NCBI RefSeq assembly: GCF_003431325.1
Contig: NZ_CP010515.1
Coordinates: forward strand, 682,001 to 746,000
Direction: 5' to 3'
Length of the DNA stretch: 64,000 bases
DNA from: Acidilobus sp. 7A
GTDB taxonomy: Archaea > Thermoproteota > Thermoprotei_A > Sulfolobales > Acidilobaceae
The stretch's first letter is position 1; the number at the start of each line of letters is the position of its first letter. The translations under genes were made by a program, and so were the position numbers. The notes under the pieces were generated by a model. It made no database searches. It saw nothing but the letters and a program-made list of their open reading frames with translations, and was not told the origin of the DNA. Shown here in pieces: positions 7,137-14,949 of the stretch.

Positions 7137-9080
7137 TCACTTGATTACGCCCATGTCCCTCAGGACTACCTCGAGGTCCTTGGTGTATATCCCTGAGTAC
7201 GCTGCCCAGAAGAACAGTCCAAGAGCTACAACCGCTGCCGCCACTGTGTCCCACGGGAACGGTATTATCGCGTAGCTGGCCGAGGCGTAGGGGCCGAAGG
7301 GGCCGAGGAACGACAGGACGAGGCCGGCGAACGTGGTTATCACTATCCACCAGCCAGCCCTTATGTGCTGTTTGCCCTCCTCAGGGAGCATCGTTGAGGC
7401 CACGTAGACCGCGGCTATGGTGACGGCCATGTTTATGACCAGCCAGTATATGAAGTAGGGCACGGTGGCCATCAACACCTGGTGGATTCGGACGTTGTTA
7501 CTGATCATAGTAGACGCGGCCTGGACCACGTCCTGGTAGAGGAACACATATGTCGTGATCCCAAGGACTACCCAGTACGCTATCCCCATCGCTGCCCCTA
7601 CAGACCTCTTGAAGCCGTACCTGCTGGGCAACGTGTACATGAAGAACAGCGGTAGGCCGGCGAGTATCAGCGCCACGACGCCCCAGAGCACGGCGAAAGT
7701 ACTCCAGTAGACTATGAGGAACGCGGCTATGAAGGCCAGGGCCCCTATGACCCAGGCGGCCGGCAGCCTGAAGGGCCTCGGCGCCTGCGGGGCCGTCCTC
7801 CTGAGGACAAGCAGTGCGGGGCCTGCTATCATGTACGTGTACACGGTCGTTGACGATATGAAGGAGGCTATGTAGACCCAGGCGGGGTATGGTATCAGGA
7901 ACAGCGCCCCTACCACCAGCGAGGCTACGAGCGAGACCCACGGTATCTTGTACCTGTTGAGCCACAGGAACCAGTCCGGCAGGTGCCCGTCAGCTGCCAT
8001 GCCGTAGAAGGTCCTGGTGGCTGTGCCCTCGTAGATCCAGCCCGTGCCGCTGGGCGAGACTATCGCGTCAATCAACAGGAAGATGCCCCAGCCGACAAGT
8101 ATCGGTATTGCTGACATCCTCAGGATCTCGTAGAAGGGTCCATGGCTGAGAGACGGGTAACCAGCGGTGTTGACAAGGGCGCTGGTCAGGTTGCCCCACT
8201 GGCCGGGCTTGACTGGCACGAGCTTCCAGGAGCTGCCCGTCGAGACGTTAAGCACTAGCTTTGACCAGTCCACGCCGCCTATGAAGGCCGTCTGAAGCAA
8301 CACATATATCGCTACCACTATGAGGAAGCCGATGACAGTGCCGAGCGGCACGTCCCTCTGAGGGTTCTTTGCCTCACCGCCGTACTCGAGGCCCTGCCTG
8401 AAGCCCAGGTATGCGAACACTATGCCTGTAGTCGGCAGGGCAAAGAACATGGGGGCCACGCCATAAGGTAACAGGGAGGGCGTCGTGAAGTTGGAGGGGT
8501 GCAGGTAAAGGGCGAGGAGAAGTACTATAGTTATGAGGGGTACCAGGAGCTTCCACCAGCCGACGCCTGTGTTGGTCTTGCCCATAACGTGGACGCCGAA
8601 GTAGTTGAGCAGGAAGAAGAACACAGTGAACAGGAACGCGACGAACAGGCCAAATGCCGTTAAGACGCCTGTCGGCGTCAGGAGGCCATGGACATATGAG
8701 GCCATGTAGGTCACGACGGCCTCGGCCTCCGCGGGGGCAACGGTTATTGAGCTCAGCAGGTAGGCCCAGGCCAGCATGAACGAGGCCAGGCTGCCGTGTG
8801 AGTACTGGGGGTACCTCACTATGGCCCCTGACTTGGGTATCATTCCTGCAAGCTCGGCGAAGGCGAGGGCTATGAAGAGCATGAGCACGCCGGCTATGGT
8901 CCATGAGAGTATGGCGCCCGGGCCCACCATGGCGGCCGCGTAGAGGGAGCCGAAGAGCCAGCCTGAGCCTATCATGGCGCCTACGACTAGGTATGCTATG
9001 TCCCAGAAGTTCAGGGCCCTCCTCAGCTGCTTGTCCGTGGCCTCGGCCTTCTCAACAGCTACGGACTTCTCGCCCGCCAT
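7137..9080 (-). CDS. APC superfamily amino-acid permease
   Basis: A 647-residue integral membrane protein with about 14 hydrophobic segments. The first, AYLVVGAMIGSGWLFGS, has the GxxxGSGWxFG signature of APC transporters, followed by LAFAELAGMIPKSGA and, later, GLEYGGEAKNPQRDVP, the conserved loop of the family. The central loop (about residues 265-300) and the C-terminal extension make it longer than bacterial homologues. It probably imports amino acids by cation symport. ATG at 9078-9080, with TTTTAAATAC upstream as TATA. It stands alone, between two copies of a structured repeat. Confidence 0.9.
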   Translation of the reverse strand: MAGEKSVAVEKAEATDKQLRRALNFWDIAYLVVGAMIGSGWLFGSLYAAAMVGPGAILSWTIAGVLMLFIALAFAELAGMIPKSGAIVRYPQYSHGSLASFMLAWAYLLSSITVAPAEAEAVVTYMASYVHGLLTPTGVLTAFGLFVAFLFTVFFFLLNYFGVHVMGKTNTGVGWWKLLVPLITIVLLLALYLHPSNFTTPSLLPYGVAPMFFALPTTGIVFAYLGFRQGLEYGGEAKNPQRDVPLGTVIGFLIVVAIYVLLQTAFIGGVDWSKLVLNVSTGSSWKLVPVKPGQWGNLTSALVNTAGYPSLSHGPFYEILRMSAIPILVGWGIFLLIDAIVSPSGTGWIYEGTATRTFYGMAADGHLPDWFLWLNRYKIPWVSLVASLVVGALFLIPYPAWVYIASFISSTTVYTYMIAGPALLVLRRTAPQAPRPFRLPAAWVIGALAFIAAFLIVYWSTFAVLWGVVALILAGLPLFFMYTLPSRYGFKRSVGAAMGIAYWVVLGITTYVFLYQDVVQAASTMISNNVRIHQVLMATVPYFIYWLVINMAVTIAAVYVASTMLPEEGKQHIRAGWWIVITTFAGLVLSFLGPFGPYASASYAIIPFPWDTVAAAVVALGLFFWAAYSGIYTKDLEVVLRDMGVIK

Positions 9081-9242
9081 AGTGGGATCCCTTACTGAGT
9101 TACAGTAAATATAGTGGGTGTATTTAAAAATTTAGCTGACAAAGTTTCTGGAACGATTTAAAAGGTCAGGGCTTCTCTAAATTCTCTTAATAGAATAGGA
9201 AAGGGGAGGGAAAAGGGCCTCAGGGCCCAGCCCTATGGAGAT

Positions 9243-9261
9243 GTCGCCACACTGTGGCGAC
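9243..9261. repeat. Perfect 9-bp inverted repeat
   Basis: GTCGCCACA, one spacer base, TGTGGCGAC. The single-base spacer makes a tight hairpin impossible without opening pairs, so a dimeric protein-binding site is as likely as a cruciform. It lies about 160 bp upstream of the permease start and has no T-run after it. Confidence 0.5.
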
Positions 9262-9385
9262 TGTAGGGGGTCGACGCGCCTAACGCGGGCAGCCCTAAGC
9301 CTGGCTGCCACCTCATAAGTGCTGTGAAGCCATCGCTGCCAAGAATAACGGCCACCAGGTCTTTGTAGAGCCCGAGCAGTTCCGC

Positions 9386-9490
9386 CGTTTGTCCCTACAC
9401 CATCACCTCTATCATCTGCTTATTCGCAATCGGGCGCAGGGACCCCACCTCGCCCGCGCCTCATGTGCTATCAGCGTGGGCTCACGGGCG
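9386..9490. repeat. Intergenic structured repeat, copy 2
   Basis: It begins CGTTTGTCCCTA like copy 1 (CGTTTGTCCCTA at about 6957) and, after a variable loop, shares AGGGACC-CCTCGCCC and GGGCTCACGGGCGGC. The TCCCT/AGGGA arms survive but the stem is shorter. Both copies have the same orientation, so the APC gene lies between imperfect direct repeats. Confidence 0.4.
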
Positions 9491-9678
9491 GCCGTCGGGC
9501 CCAGCGGCGCGGGGCTTCCATCTACGGTCCTCATCCCCCTCGCCCCTGGGGCAGCGCCCCCATCAGGCGGGGGTGTCATTCACCCAGCCTGTTACGGGCG
9601 TAATACTATAAAGGATCTCTATTGATGTGAAAAAGGGGTTCAGCCCCCTGAGGCTCTTGCGCCCAGGTCCTAATGAGC

Positions 9679-10923
9679 TCAGATGCCGTTCCTTATAGCA
9701 GTAGCCCTTATATGGGACACATTAATGTAGAGGCCCTTCATGAGGTAGCTGAAGGCCCACAGGCCCTTGCGCGTCACCACAAGCTCCCTCCCCTCGTCCC
9801 TCACCAGGCCCAGCGCCTCCATGACTGCGACCTCACGGGGCATGGCGAGGTATATTGACTTGCCGAAGGTGCGCCTGAAGTCGCGCTTGTCAAGCCTGAG
9901 GCCGTAGAGCTTGTAGAGGGCGTAGACCCTCTGCTCCTCGGCGTCGCTGAGCCCCCTTACAAGGGTCACGGGGCTCCTGCCCTCGGGGGCGAGGCGCTCA
10001 TATTTAGCCAGGTTGAAGGTGTTGGCCGCGTATAGCCCCCTTACGTGGCTCATGGCCCCAGCCCCTACGCCTATAAAGTAGTTGTTATCAACTATGTACT
10101 CGTCCTTCAGGCCAGCCCCTCCCCTTGAGAAGCTCCATGCTGTGTCCTGCGAGAGGCCCAGCGCCCTGCACCTGTCAACGGCCGCGTAGTAGAGCTTCCT
10201 CTCATTCTCGTCGCTGCCTGGCATTATTGACTTCCCCTTTATTGACGGCATGAGGGGGTAGAGGGTGAGCTGGTTCGCACTGCTCTCGTAGAAGGCCTCG
10301 ACGTCTCTCTCCAGGTCAGCCTCCCTCTGTCCAGGGTAGTTGAAGAGCAGGTCAACGTTGACGGTCCTGACCTTTAAGCAGGAGTCTATGGCAGACGCTA
10401 TGCCCTCCTTGCTTATCATCGGCCTCCCTATTCTGCGCAGCGCCTCGGGGCTGAACGACTGGACGCCTATGGAGATCCTCGTCACGCCTGCCGAGGCGAG
10501 CTGGTTCGCCCTGTAGTCGTCTATGTCGTATGGGGAGGCCTCCACTGACGCCTCAAACCTGTGCCCCGCGGACCTCACCATGTCGAGGGCCTCGCAGACC
10601 TCCTCAGTCGCAAGGGTGGGCGTCCCGCCCCCGACGTAGACGTCCCTGAAGCTGGTGCACTCGTACCTGCTCAGGGCAGCCTCAAGCTCTGACCTGAGGG
10701 CCTTGAAGTAGCTCTTAACCCTCTCCTCGGAGTATGGGACGCTGAAGAATATGCAGAAGGGGCACATGCGGGTGCAGAAGGGGACGTGGATGTAGAGGGC
10801 GGCGCTGCCCTCGGGGGCAGGCACGTCAAAGCCGTTGACGGTCTTCACGTCTATGTTAACATTTTCCACAAGCTTTCTCAGAAACAACTCAAACGTAAGC
10901 GTTTCCCTACATAAGTTAAGCAA
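9679..10923 (-). CDS. HemN-like radical SAM protein
   Basis: A 414-residue protein. Cys50, Cys54 and Cys57 form the radical SAM [4Fe-4S] motif CTRMCPFC, preceded by LYIHVPFC, as in HemN/HemW. VYVGGGTPTL is the SAM-binding GGE-like strand, and SIGVQSFSPEALRRIGR is the HemN family block. The C-terminal HemN domain (GVGAGAMSH) is present. HemN proteins make protoporphyrinogen anaerobically, while HemW-like relatives act in heme delivery or methylation; motifs alone do not separate these. It starts with TTG 10923, but the CTTTTATAG box about 13 bp upstream implies that a later start such as GTG 10869 is possible. Confidence 0.8.
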   Translation of the reverse strand: MLNLCRETLTFELFLRKLVENVNIDVKTVNGFDVPAPEGSAALYIHVPFCTRMCPFCIFFSVPYSEERVKSYFKALRSELEAALSRYECTSFRDVYVGGGTPTLATEEVCEALDMVRSAGHRFEASVEASPYDIDDYRANQLASAGVTRISIGVQSFSPEALRRIGRPMISKEGIASAIDSCLKVRTVNVDLLFNYPGQREADLERDVEAFYESSANQLTLYPLMPSIKGKSIMPGSDENERKLYYAAVDRCRALGLSQDTAWSFSRGGAGLKDEYIVDNNYFIGVGAGAMSHVRGLYAANTFNLAKYERLAPEGRSPVTLVRGLSDAEEQRVYALYKLYGLRLDKRDFRRTFGKSIYLAMPREVAVMEALGLVRDEGRELVVTRKGLWAFSYLMKGLYINVSHIRATAIRNGI

Positions 10924-11165
10924 ATAGCTCTATAAAAGCCTTCCTATGATAAGAAAAATGGTCGCCCATTAGCCTGCCAGCAGCCTCTGGGCCTAGGGCC
11001 CTTATTGTGGCCCCAGCGCATGTTTACCTGTGACGTAACTCTGCCTGGCCGACAGGGCAGAGGCGGCACGGCGTAGAGGCCTGCCAGGCACCTTTGAGGC
11101 GCCTAGCCCGCGTCGGCGTGAATTAGGCCTGGGCGCTTCACTGTGCAGCGCGTCTGCTCGGGGGT

Positions 11166-12467
11166 TTAGGCTTCATTGGGCTTGATATAGCTTGATATCA
11201 AGCCCTCCTCCCTTGGCTTCACAGCCCTCAGGGCCCCTTTCATCGAGGCCCGTATCACAGGGCTCCGCCCCCTCAGGGCAACCCCGACCCACAGCTCCCC
11301 CTTCGTCTCATCAGGGTCATAGCTGTGGGGAAATCCCCGCATCCTGAGGTACCTCCGGTATATGTTTACTGCGGCCACCTTCTGCCTGTCCAGCTCAAGG
11401 CCGCACCTTGGGCATCTGAACACCCTGCCCACTCGGGTCTTCACGACGTACCCGCATCGTGGGCAGGTGCGGGAGGTGTTCTTTGGTGAAACCCTTTCTA
11501 TAACGGCCCTCTCGGAGGCCTTTCCCTGGATGAGCTTCCAAGGCGTCCTGGCGTTCCTCTTCCTCCTGCCCTTAGGCTCTCTCCTACTGACTAAGTTCTC
11601 CTTCTCCAGGTCCTCAAAGACGTGGACGCTGTTCGGGAACAGCTTGGTCAGCCCGCTCGCCAGCTTGTTTATGAAGTCCTTCTCCCTGTTGCGCTCCCTG
11701 ACATTGTACTTCTCATAGACGTACTTCAGGCCCTTGCTCTGCGCTATTCTCTTCTTCCTCTCATAAACAATCTTCATGCTCTGCAGGGGCCTCAGGTCGA
11801 CCTTGATGAAGCCTACCCTAGGCGAGAACCCGTCGAGCGACAGCTCGTTGGAGTCCCACCCAATGACTTCTTTCACGTCTACGACTTTAGCTGTCTCGAA
11901 AGGTATAAGTATCCTGTCATCCTTCAATATGACCTCCCCAACCCTCCAGCCCTCAACCCTCCTGGCGAACCACCTGCCGTTCCAGGAGACCTCCACGTGC
12001 TCCCCTGGCCTAAGCGTGATCCTGATGCTCTTCTTGTCATAGTCCACCTTCATCAGCGTTGCCTTGCACCTCGCGAACCTTCTCTCGACCCTCGGCTTGA
12101 CCTTCCTGGCTTTCCCCTTGAGGTACCTCTTCCTCCAGGACTCCATCACGGAGTAAGCCGTCCTGATGGCAGCGTCTACCCAGTGGGCGGCGTACGGGCG
12201 GTCCTGAAGGAGGTAGTCGCGGAGCCTCCTCTTAAAGGACCTGTCCTTTGGCAGATACGGGACCTTGAACTTGCTGGGCGCTATTACTTGTCCCCCCTTC
12301 TCTACCTTGGGAAACCTGTACTTCCACTCGATGTTGTCCCAGATAACGTCTATTGCCCTCTGTAGGGTTCCCTGGTACCACGTTATCAGCTCGCTGACCC
12401 TTGGGTCGCTTATCGGCACTGAGTACATTCTGACCTGCTCAAGGGTCCTCAAGGAGCTTCCTGACAC
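11166..12467 (-). CDS. tnpB: TnpB RNA-guided nuclease of IS607 type
   Basis: A 433-residue OrfB/TnpB protein. The RuvC-like catalytic acids are in place: Asp in VIGWDSNELS (about residue 205), Glu in HVFEDLEKEN (about 285) and Asp in GLELDRQKVA (about 359). A zinc ribbon, CPRCGY...CPRCGL, lies before the last one. TnpB proteins cut DNA as directed by an omega RNA transcribed across the right end, and so keep the element in place after excision. The start lies inside tnpA. No end-hairpin motif of the kind seen elsewhere in this window follows the stop, so its guide RNA end differs or is lost. Confidence 0.92.
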   Translation of the reverse strand: MSGSSLRTLEQVRMYSVPISDPRVSELITWYQGTLQRAIDVIWDNIEWKYRFPKVEKGGQVIAPSKFKVPYLPKDRSFKRRLRDYLLQDRPYAAHWVDAAIRTAYSVMESWRKRYLKGKARKVKPRVERRFARCKATLMKVDYDKKSIRITLRPGEHVEVSWNGRWFARRVEGWRVGEVILKDDRILIPFETAKVVDVKEVIGWDSNELSLDGFSPRVGFIKVDLRPLQSMKIVYERKKRIAQSKGLKYVYEKYNVRERNREKDFINKLASGLTKLFPNSVHVFEDLEKENLVSRREPKGRRKRNARTPWKLIQGKASERAVIERVSPKNTSRTCPRCGYVVKTRVGRVFRCPRCGLELDRQKVAAVNIYRRYLRMRGFPHSYDPDETKGELWVGVALRGRSPVIRASMKGALRAVKPREEGLISSYIKPNEA

Positions 12468-13056
12468 CCTCTACCACCTTCTCATACTTATGGCTCCTCA
12501 TACCGTAGAGCTTTCCCGCGAAGTGGGATATTACTGTGATGAGGTCTTCTACAAGCTCCTCTCTAGGATCCTTGTCTTCGTGACTTAAGACAACTATCTC
12601 CACTCCAAAGGGTCTCAACAGCTCCTCAATCGTTTTAAAGCCAAATCTCGTTAATCTATCTGGGTACGCTATGACGATCTTTGATATCTTCCTCTCAACA
12701 GCTAACGTTAGTAACTTTTCGAATCCTCTCCTATCCTCATCTAATCCGCTTCCAATATCTGTCACCACTTCGTAATCAACTATGTTATTTTGCCTAGCCC
12801 AGTCCTCCAACACTTTAACCTGTCCCTCTAAGTCATCTCTTTGACTATTAGATGACGCCCTGGCATAGAGAACTACCCTCCTCTGTTTAACCACAACACC
12901 AATTAATCTCTCAACGTCCTCCTCTCTAAACCTCCACTTACCACCTGGAGTCAATACTGGCTTTATGTAGCCTCTTTTAACATAGTCCCTCAAAGTGGTA
13001 TAGCTAATGCCAAGCCTCTCACAAACCTCCTTAGGCCTCAGCGCCTTCGCTCCCAA
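12439..13056 (-). CDS. tnpA: IS607-type serine recombinase
   Basis: A 205-residue protein with an N-terminal MerR-like helix-turn-helix (RPKEVCERLGISYTTLRDYV) and a resolvase domain. The catalytic serine is in LYARASSNSQRDDLEGQ, followed by IVIAYPDRLTRFGFKT. It catalyses excision and insertion of the element. TTG 13056 is the likely start; GTTTATAG about 27 bp upstream is a TATA box, giving a leaderless transcript. Its codons are AT-rich (AATCTC, TCATCT) compared with all neighbours. Confidence 0.93.
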   Translation of the reverse strand: MGAKALRPKEVCERLGISYTTLRDYVKRGYIKPVLTPGGKWRFREEDVERLIGVVVKQRRVVLYARASSNSQRDDLEGQVKVLEDWARQNNIVDYEVVTDIGSGLDEDRRGFEKLLTLAVERKISKIVIAYPDRLTRFGFKTIEELLRPFGVEIVVLSHEDKDPREELVEDLITVISHFAGKLYGMRSHKYEKVVEGVRKLLEDP

Positions 13057-13142
13057 ATAAAAGAGTCAATATCAACCCTATAAACCTTTATGAAAAACAA
13101 AGCAGTTTCTCTACGGCGTGAGGCGTTGGCCCGACGGCCTGA

Positions 13143-13477
13143 CAAAACGAAAGGCAAGCCCTGCCCCTGGAAGGGACGGGGTAAAACATAAAACATCTGA
13201 GCACTTAAAGTTGCGTGGAACAAATAGTGTCCCCGCAAGGGGATACCCCACAGGGGCCCCGCATATCCCCGAGTCCCTGGGAGCTGGGAGGGAGGGCAAC
13301 TCCCAGCGAGGGGTAGGGGTAAAGGGCCGAAGGCCCGGCCCGCGGCCTACCGCTGGACGAGCGGAGCGGGGTGGGGTAAAACCCGCTAGCCGTGAGGTGA
13401 TGAAGGTGAGGGCGGTAAGCCGCAAACCAGTAAGCCGCCCTAAGGGAGCCCTCGCCCTTCAGGGCGGGGAGGAGGCC
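13143..13477 (+). ncRNA. Structured repeat A: candidate omega-RNA-like element
   Basis: A 335-bp block whose inverted relative is at 61691-62029. It starts CAAAACGAAAGGCA and ends in the tnpB-type end hairpin CTCGCCCTTCAGGGCGGGGA (13451-13470). A conserved CATAAAACATCTGAGCACTT (13187-13206) looks like a promoter, followed by invariant AACAAATAGTGTCCCCGC. Several stems are visible: CCCCGCAAGGGG, GCTGGGAG/CTCCCAGC, GGGCCGAAGGCCC and GGGCGG/CCGCCC. Compared with copy B, paired positions change together. It diverges from the IS607 tnpA. It is either a free-standing TnpB guide-RNA locus or a short non-autonomous element built around one. The weak open frames across it look like by-products. Confidence 0.55.
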
Positions 13478-14117
13478 AGAGCATAGCTACTGCGGCCCCT
13501 AGGGCCACAAGGCCCAGGCCCCCAGCCACGTCAATCCATGGCAGCGACAGGACCTCCTGCCCGTAGGCGTGGCCAAGCCACGCGAGCAGGGAGTTCCAGG
13601 TCACTGAGCCCGCCAGGGTGTAGGCTATGAACCTGGCGAGCCCCATCCTAAATATGCCCGGCGGCGCCGAGATGTAGGACCTCACGGCGGGCAGGACCCT
13701 GCCCGCCAGGACCGCGAGCTCCCCCCTGCCCTTGAAGAAGGCCTCGGCCCTCCTGAAGTCGGCCTCCCCCATTAGCTTGAGCGCAAGCCCCCTGCCGCCC
13801 AGGGCTGAGGCGTAGTAGAGCGCAAGGGAGCCCATGAGGTTGCCCAGCGTTGAGGCCGCCACGACGCCCAGGAGGCCCAGCTGGCCCCTGAAGTAGATGG
13901 CCGCCAGTGGCACGACGACCTCGCTTGGCACAGGTATGGCGGCGCTCTCTAAGGTCATGAGGCCGACGACGCCGCCGTAGCCCAGCTTAGCCAGGGCCTG
14001 GCCCGCGAGGTCAGTTATCAGCTTGACTATGTGGGCGTCAGGCACCTCAAGCCTATACGCCACTAAGCTTACACCAAGGAGGGCCACAGCTAGGCCAACG
14101 GCTGTTGACGCCCTCAA
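13440..14117 (-). CDS. DedA/SNARE-associated family membrane protein
   Basis: A 225-residue membrane protein. The DedA core is visible: LESAAIPVPSEVVVPLA, then LGNLMGSLALYYASALGGRG, then LAGRVLPAVRSYISAPPGIFRM and a C-terminal hydrophobic helix. DedA proteins act as lipid transporters or flippases in membrane homeostasis. TTG 14117 starts about 30 bp after a TTTTAAG TATA box. The last dozen residues (WPPPRPEGRGLP) are encoded by the end hairpin of structured repeat A, so the original C-terminus was replaced by the insertion. The core domain is complete, so the protein is probably still functional. Confidence 0.85.
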   Translation of the reverse strand: MRASTAVGLAVALLGVSLVAYRLEVPDAHIVKLITDLAGQALAKLGYGGVVGLMTLESAAIPVPSEVVVPLAAIYFRGQLGLLGVVAASTLGNLMGSLALYYASALGGRGLALKLMGEADFRRAEAFFKGRGELAVLAGRVLPAVRSYISAPPGIFRMGLARFIAYTLAGSVTWNSLLAWLGHAYGQEVLSLPWIDVAGGLGLVALGAAVAMLWPPPRPEGRGLP

Positions 14118-14265
14118 GGTAGGCCCACGCCCATCTCGCGCCCCGAGCTTAAAATCTAAGCTAAGTCCCCTGCGGCGAGCTATATAGAGCTGAGGGCCCC
14201 TGAGCCCAGGCAGGGGAAGCTGAGGGCGCTCCCTGCCTTAAGGCCTACCTTCAGGGGGCCGGGAG

Positions 14266-14787
14266 GTGGCTAAGACGGTAAACAACGCTGAGCTCGCGGA
14301 GAGGTATAACGCGGGGGCGGAGGCCTACGACGAGCTCTACGGGCAGGAGCAGCTCGAGAAGTACAGGGCGGCGCTGCCGCTCTTAAGGCCGAGGGGCAGG
14401 GTTCTTGACGTGGGCTGCGGCACAGGCCTGCTCATAGAGTACATGGCCTCCGAGGGCCTGCTTGACAGCGTTGAGAAGCTCGTCTGCCTTGACTTGAGCG
14501 CCTCAATGCTTGAGAGGGCAAGGGCCAGGGCCTCGAGGCTCTGCCCCGACACCTGCCTTGTAGTTGTTGGAAGCGCGGAGGCCCTGCCCTTCAGGGACAG
14601 GGCATTCGACGCGGCCTACTCCTTCTCAGTGATAAACCTGCTCGAGGACCCCGAGGCGGCCGCGTCGGAGGTGGCAAGGGTGTCAGCCAGCTCCCTGGTC
14701 ACCCTGCTTAAGGCCTTCAGGGTTCCCGAGATGAGGGGCTGGAGGGCGTTGGGTGAGGCCGGCAAGGACTTCACTTTTACAAGGTAA
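14266..14787 (+). CDS. SAM-dependent methyltransferase (class I)
   Basis: A 173-residue protein with motif I VLDVGCGTG, the acidic end of strand 2 in LVCLDLSASML, VGSAEALPFRDRAFD (motifs II/III) and AYSFSVINLLEDPEA. It fits the UbiE/BioC-like Methyltransf_11 group. At 173 residues it is short and lacks much after the core fold, so the target-binding part is minimal. GTG 14266 has GGGAG directly before it, closer than usual. It stands alone; the substrate is unknown. Confidence 0.85.
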   Translation: MAKTVNNAELAERYNAGAEAYDELYGQEQLEKYRAALPLLRPRGRVLDVGCGTGLLIEYMASEGLLDSVEKLVCLDLSASMLERARARASRLCPDTCLVVVGSAEALPFRDRAFDAAYSFSVINLLEDPEAAASEVARVSASSLVTLLKAFRVPEMRGWRALGEAGKDFTFTR

Positions 14788-14949
14788 GCGCCGAGTGACG
14801 TGTGTCCTTGTGGACCGCTAGACCCTATATAGTCTAGGCATAGACCATGGGCTAGTTGCCAGGGGTGTCGTATAGAATACAGGGAATTCCCTGTAATTGA
14901 AATTTAGTGAATACGTGACGACGTGATGTAGCGACCGTACAACACCTGT

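Larger units (their letters stand above)
9081..9678. other. 600-bp intergenic stretch
   Basis: It contains the permease promoter (to about 9135), a TTCTCTAAAT copy at 9173, a perfect 9-bp palindrome at 9243-9261 and the second structured repeat (9386-9490). A 78-codon frame here has no protein-like composition. No tRNA, SRP or RNase P signature was seen. Confidence 0.5.
11166..13056 (-). mobile_element. IS607-family insertion element (tnpA-tnpB)
   Basis: A serine recombinase gene overlaps a tnpB gene by 29 bp in the classic IS607 order, both on the minus strand. IS607 elements lack terminal inverted repeats and do not make obvious target duplications, so the true ends, probably within about 11000-11165 and 13057-13142, cannot be set by eye. 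The recombinase part is clearly AT-richer than tnpB and the host genes, a sign of foreign origin. Both frames look intact, so the element may be active. Confidence 0.85.

Noticed and set aside
13118-13486. A 122-codon frame across structured repeat A
   Set aside because: Composition is Gly/Arg/Pro-rich, it has no promoter or SD of its own, and differences from copy B follow stem pairing rather than codon position.
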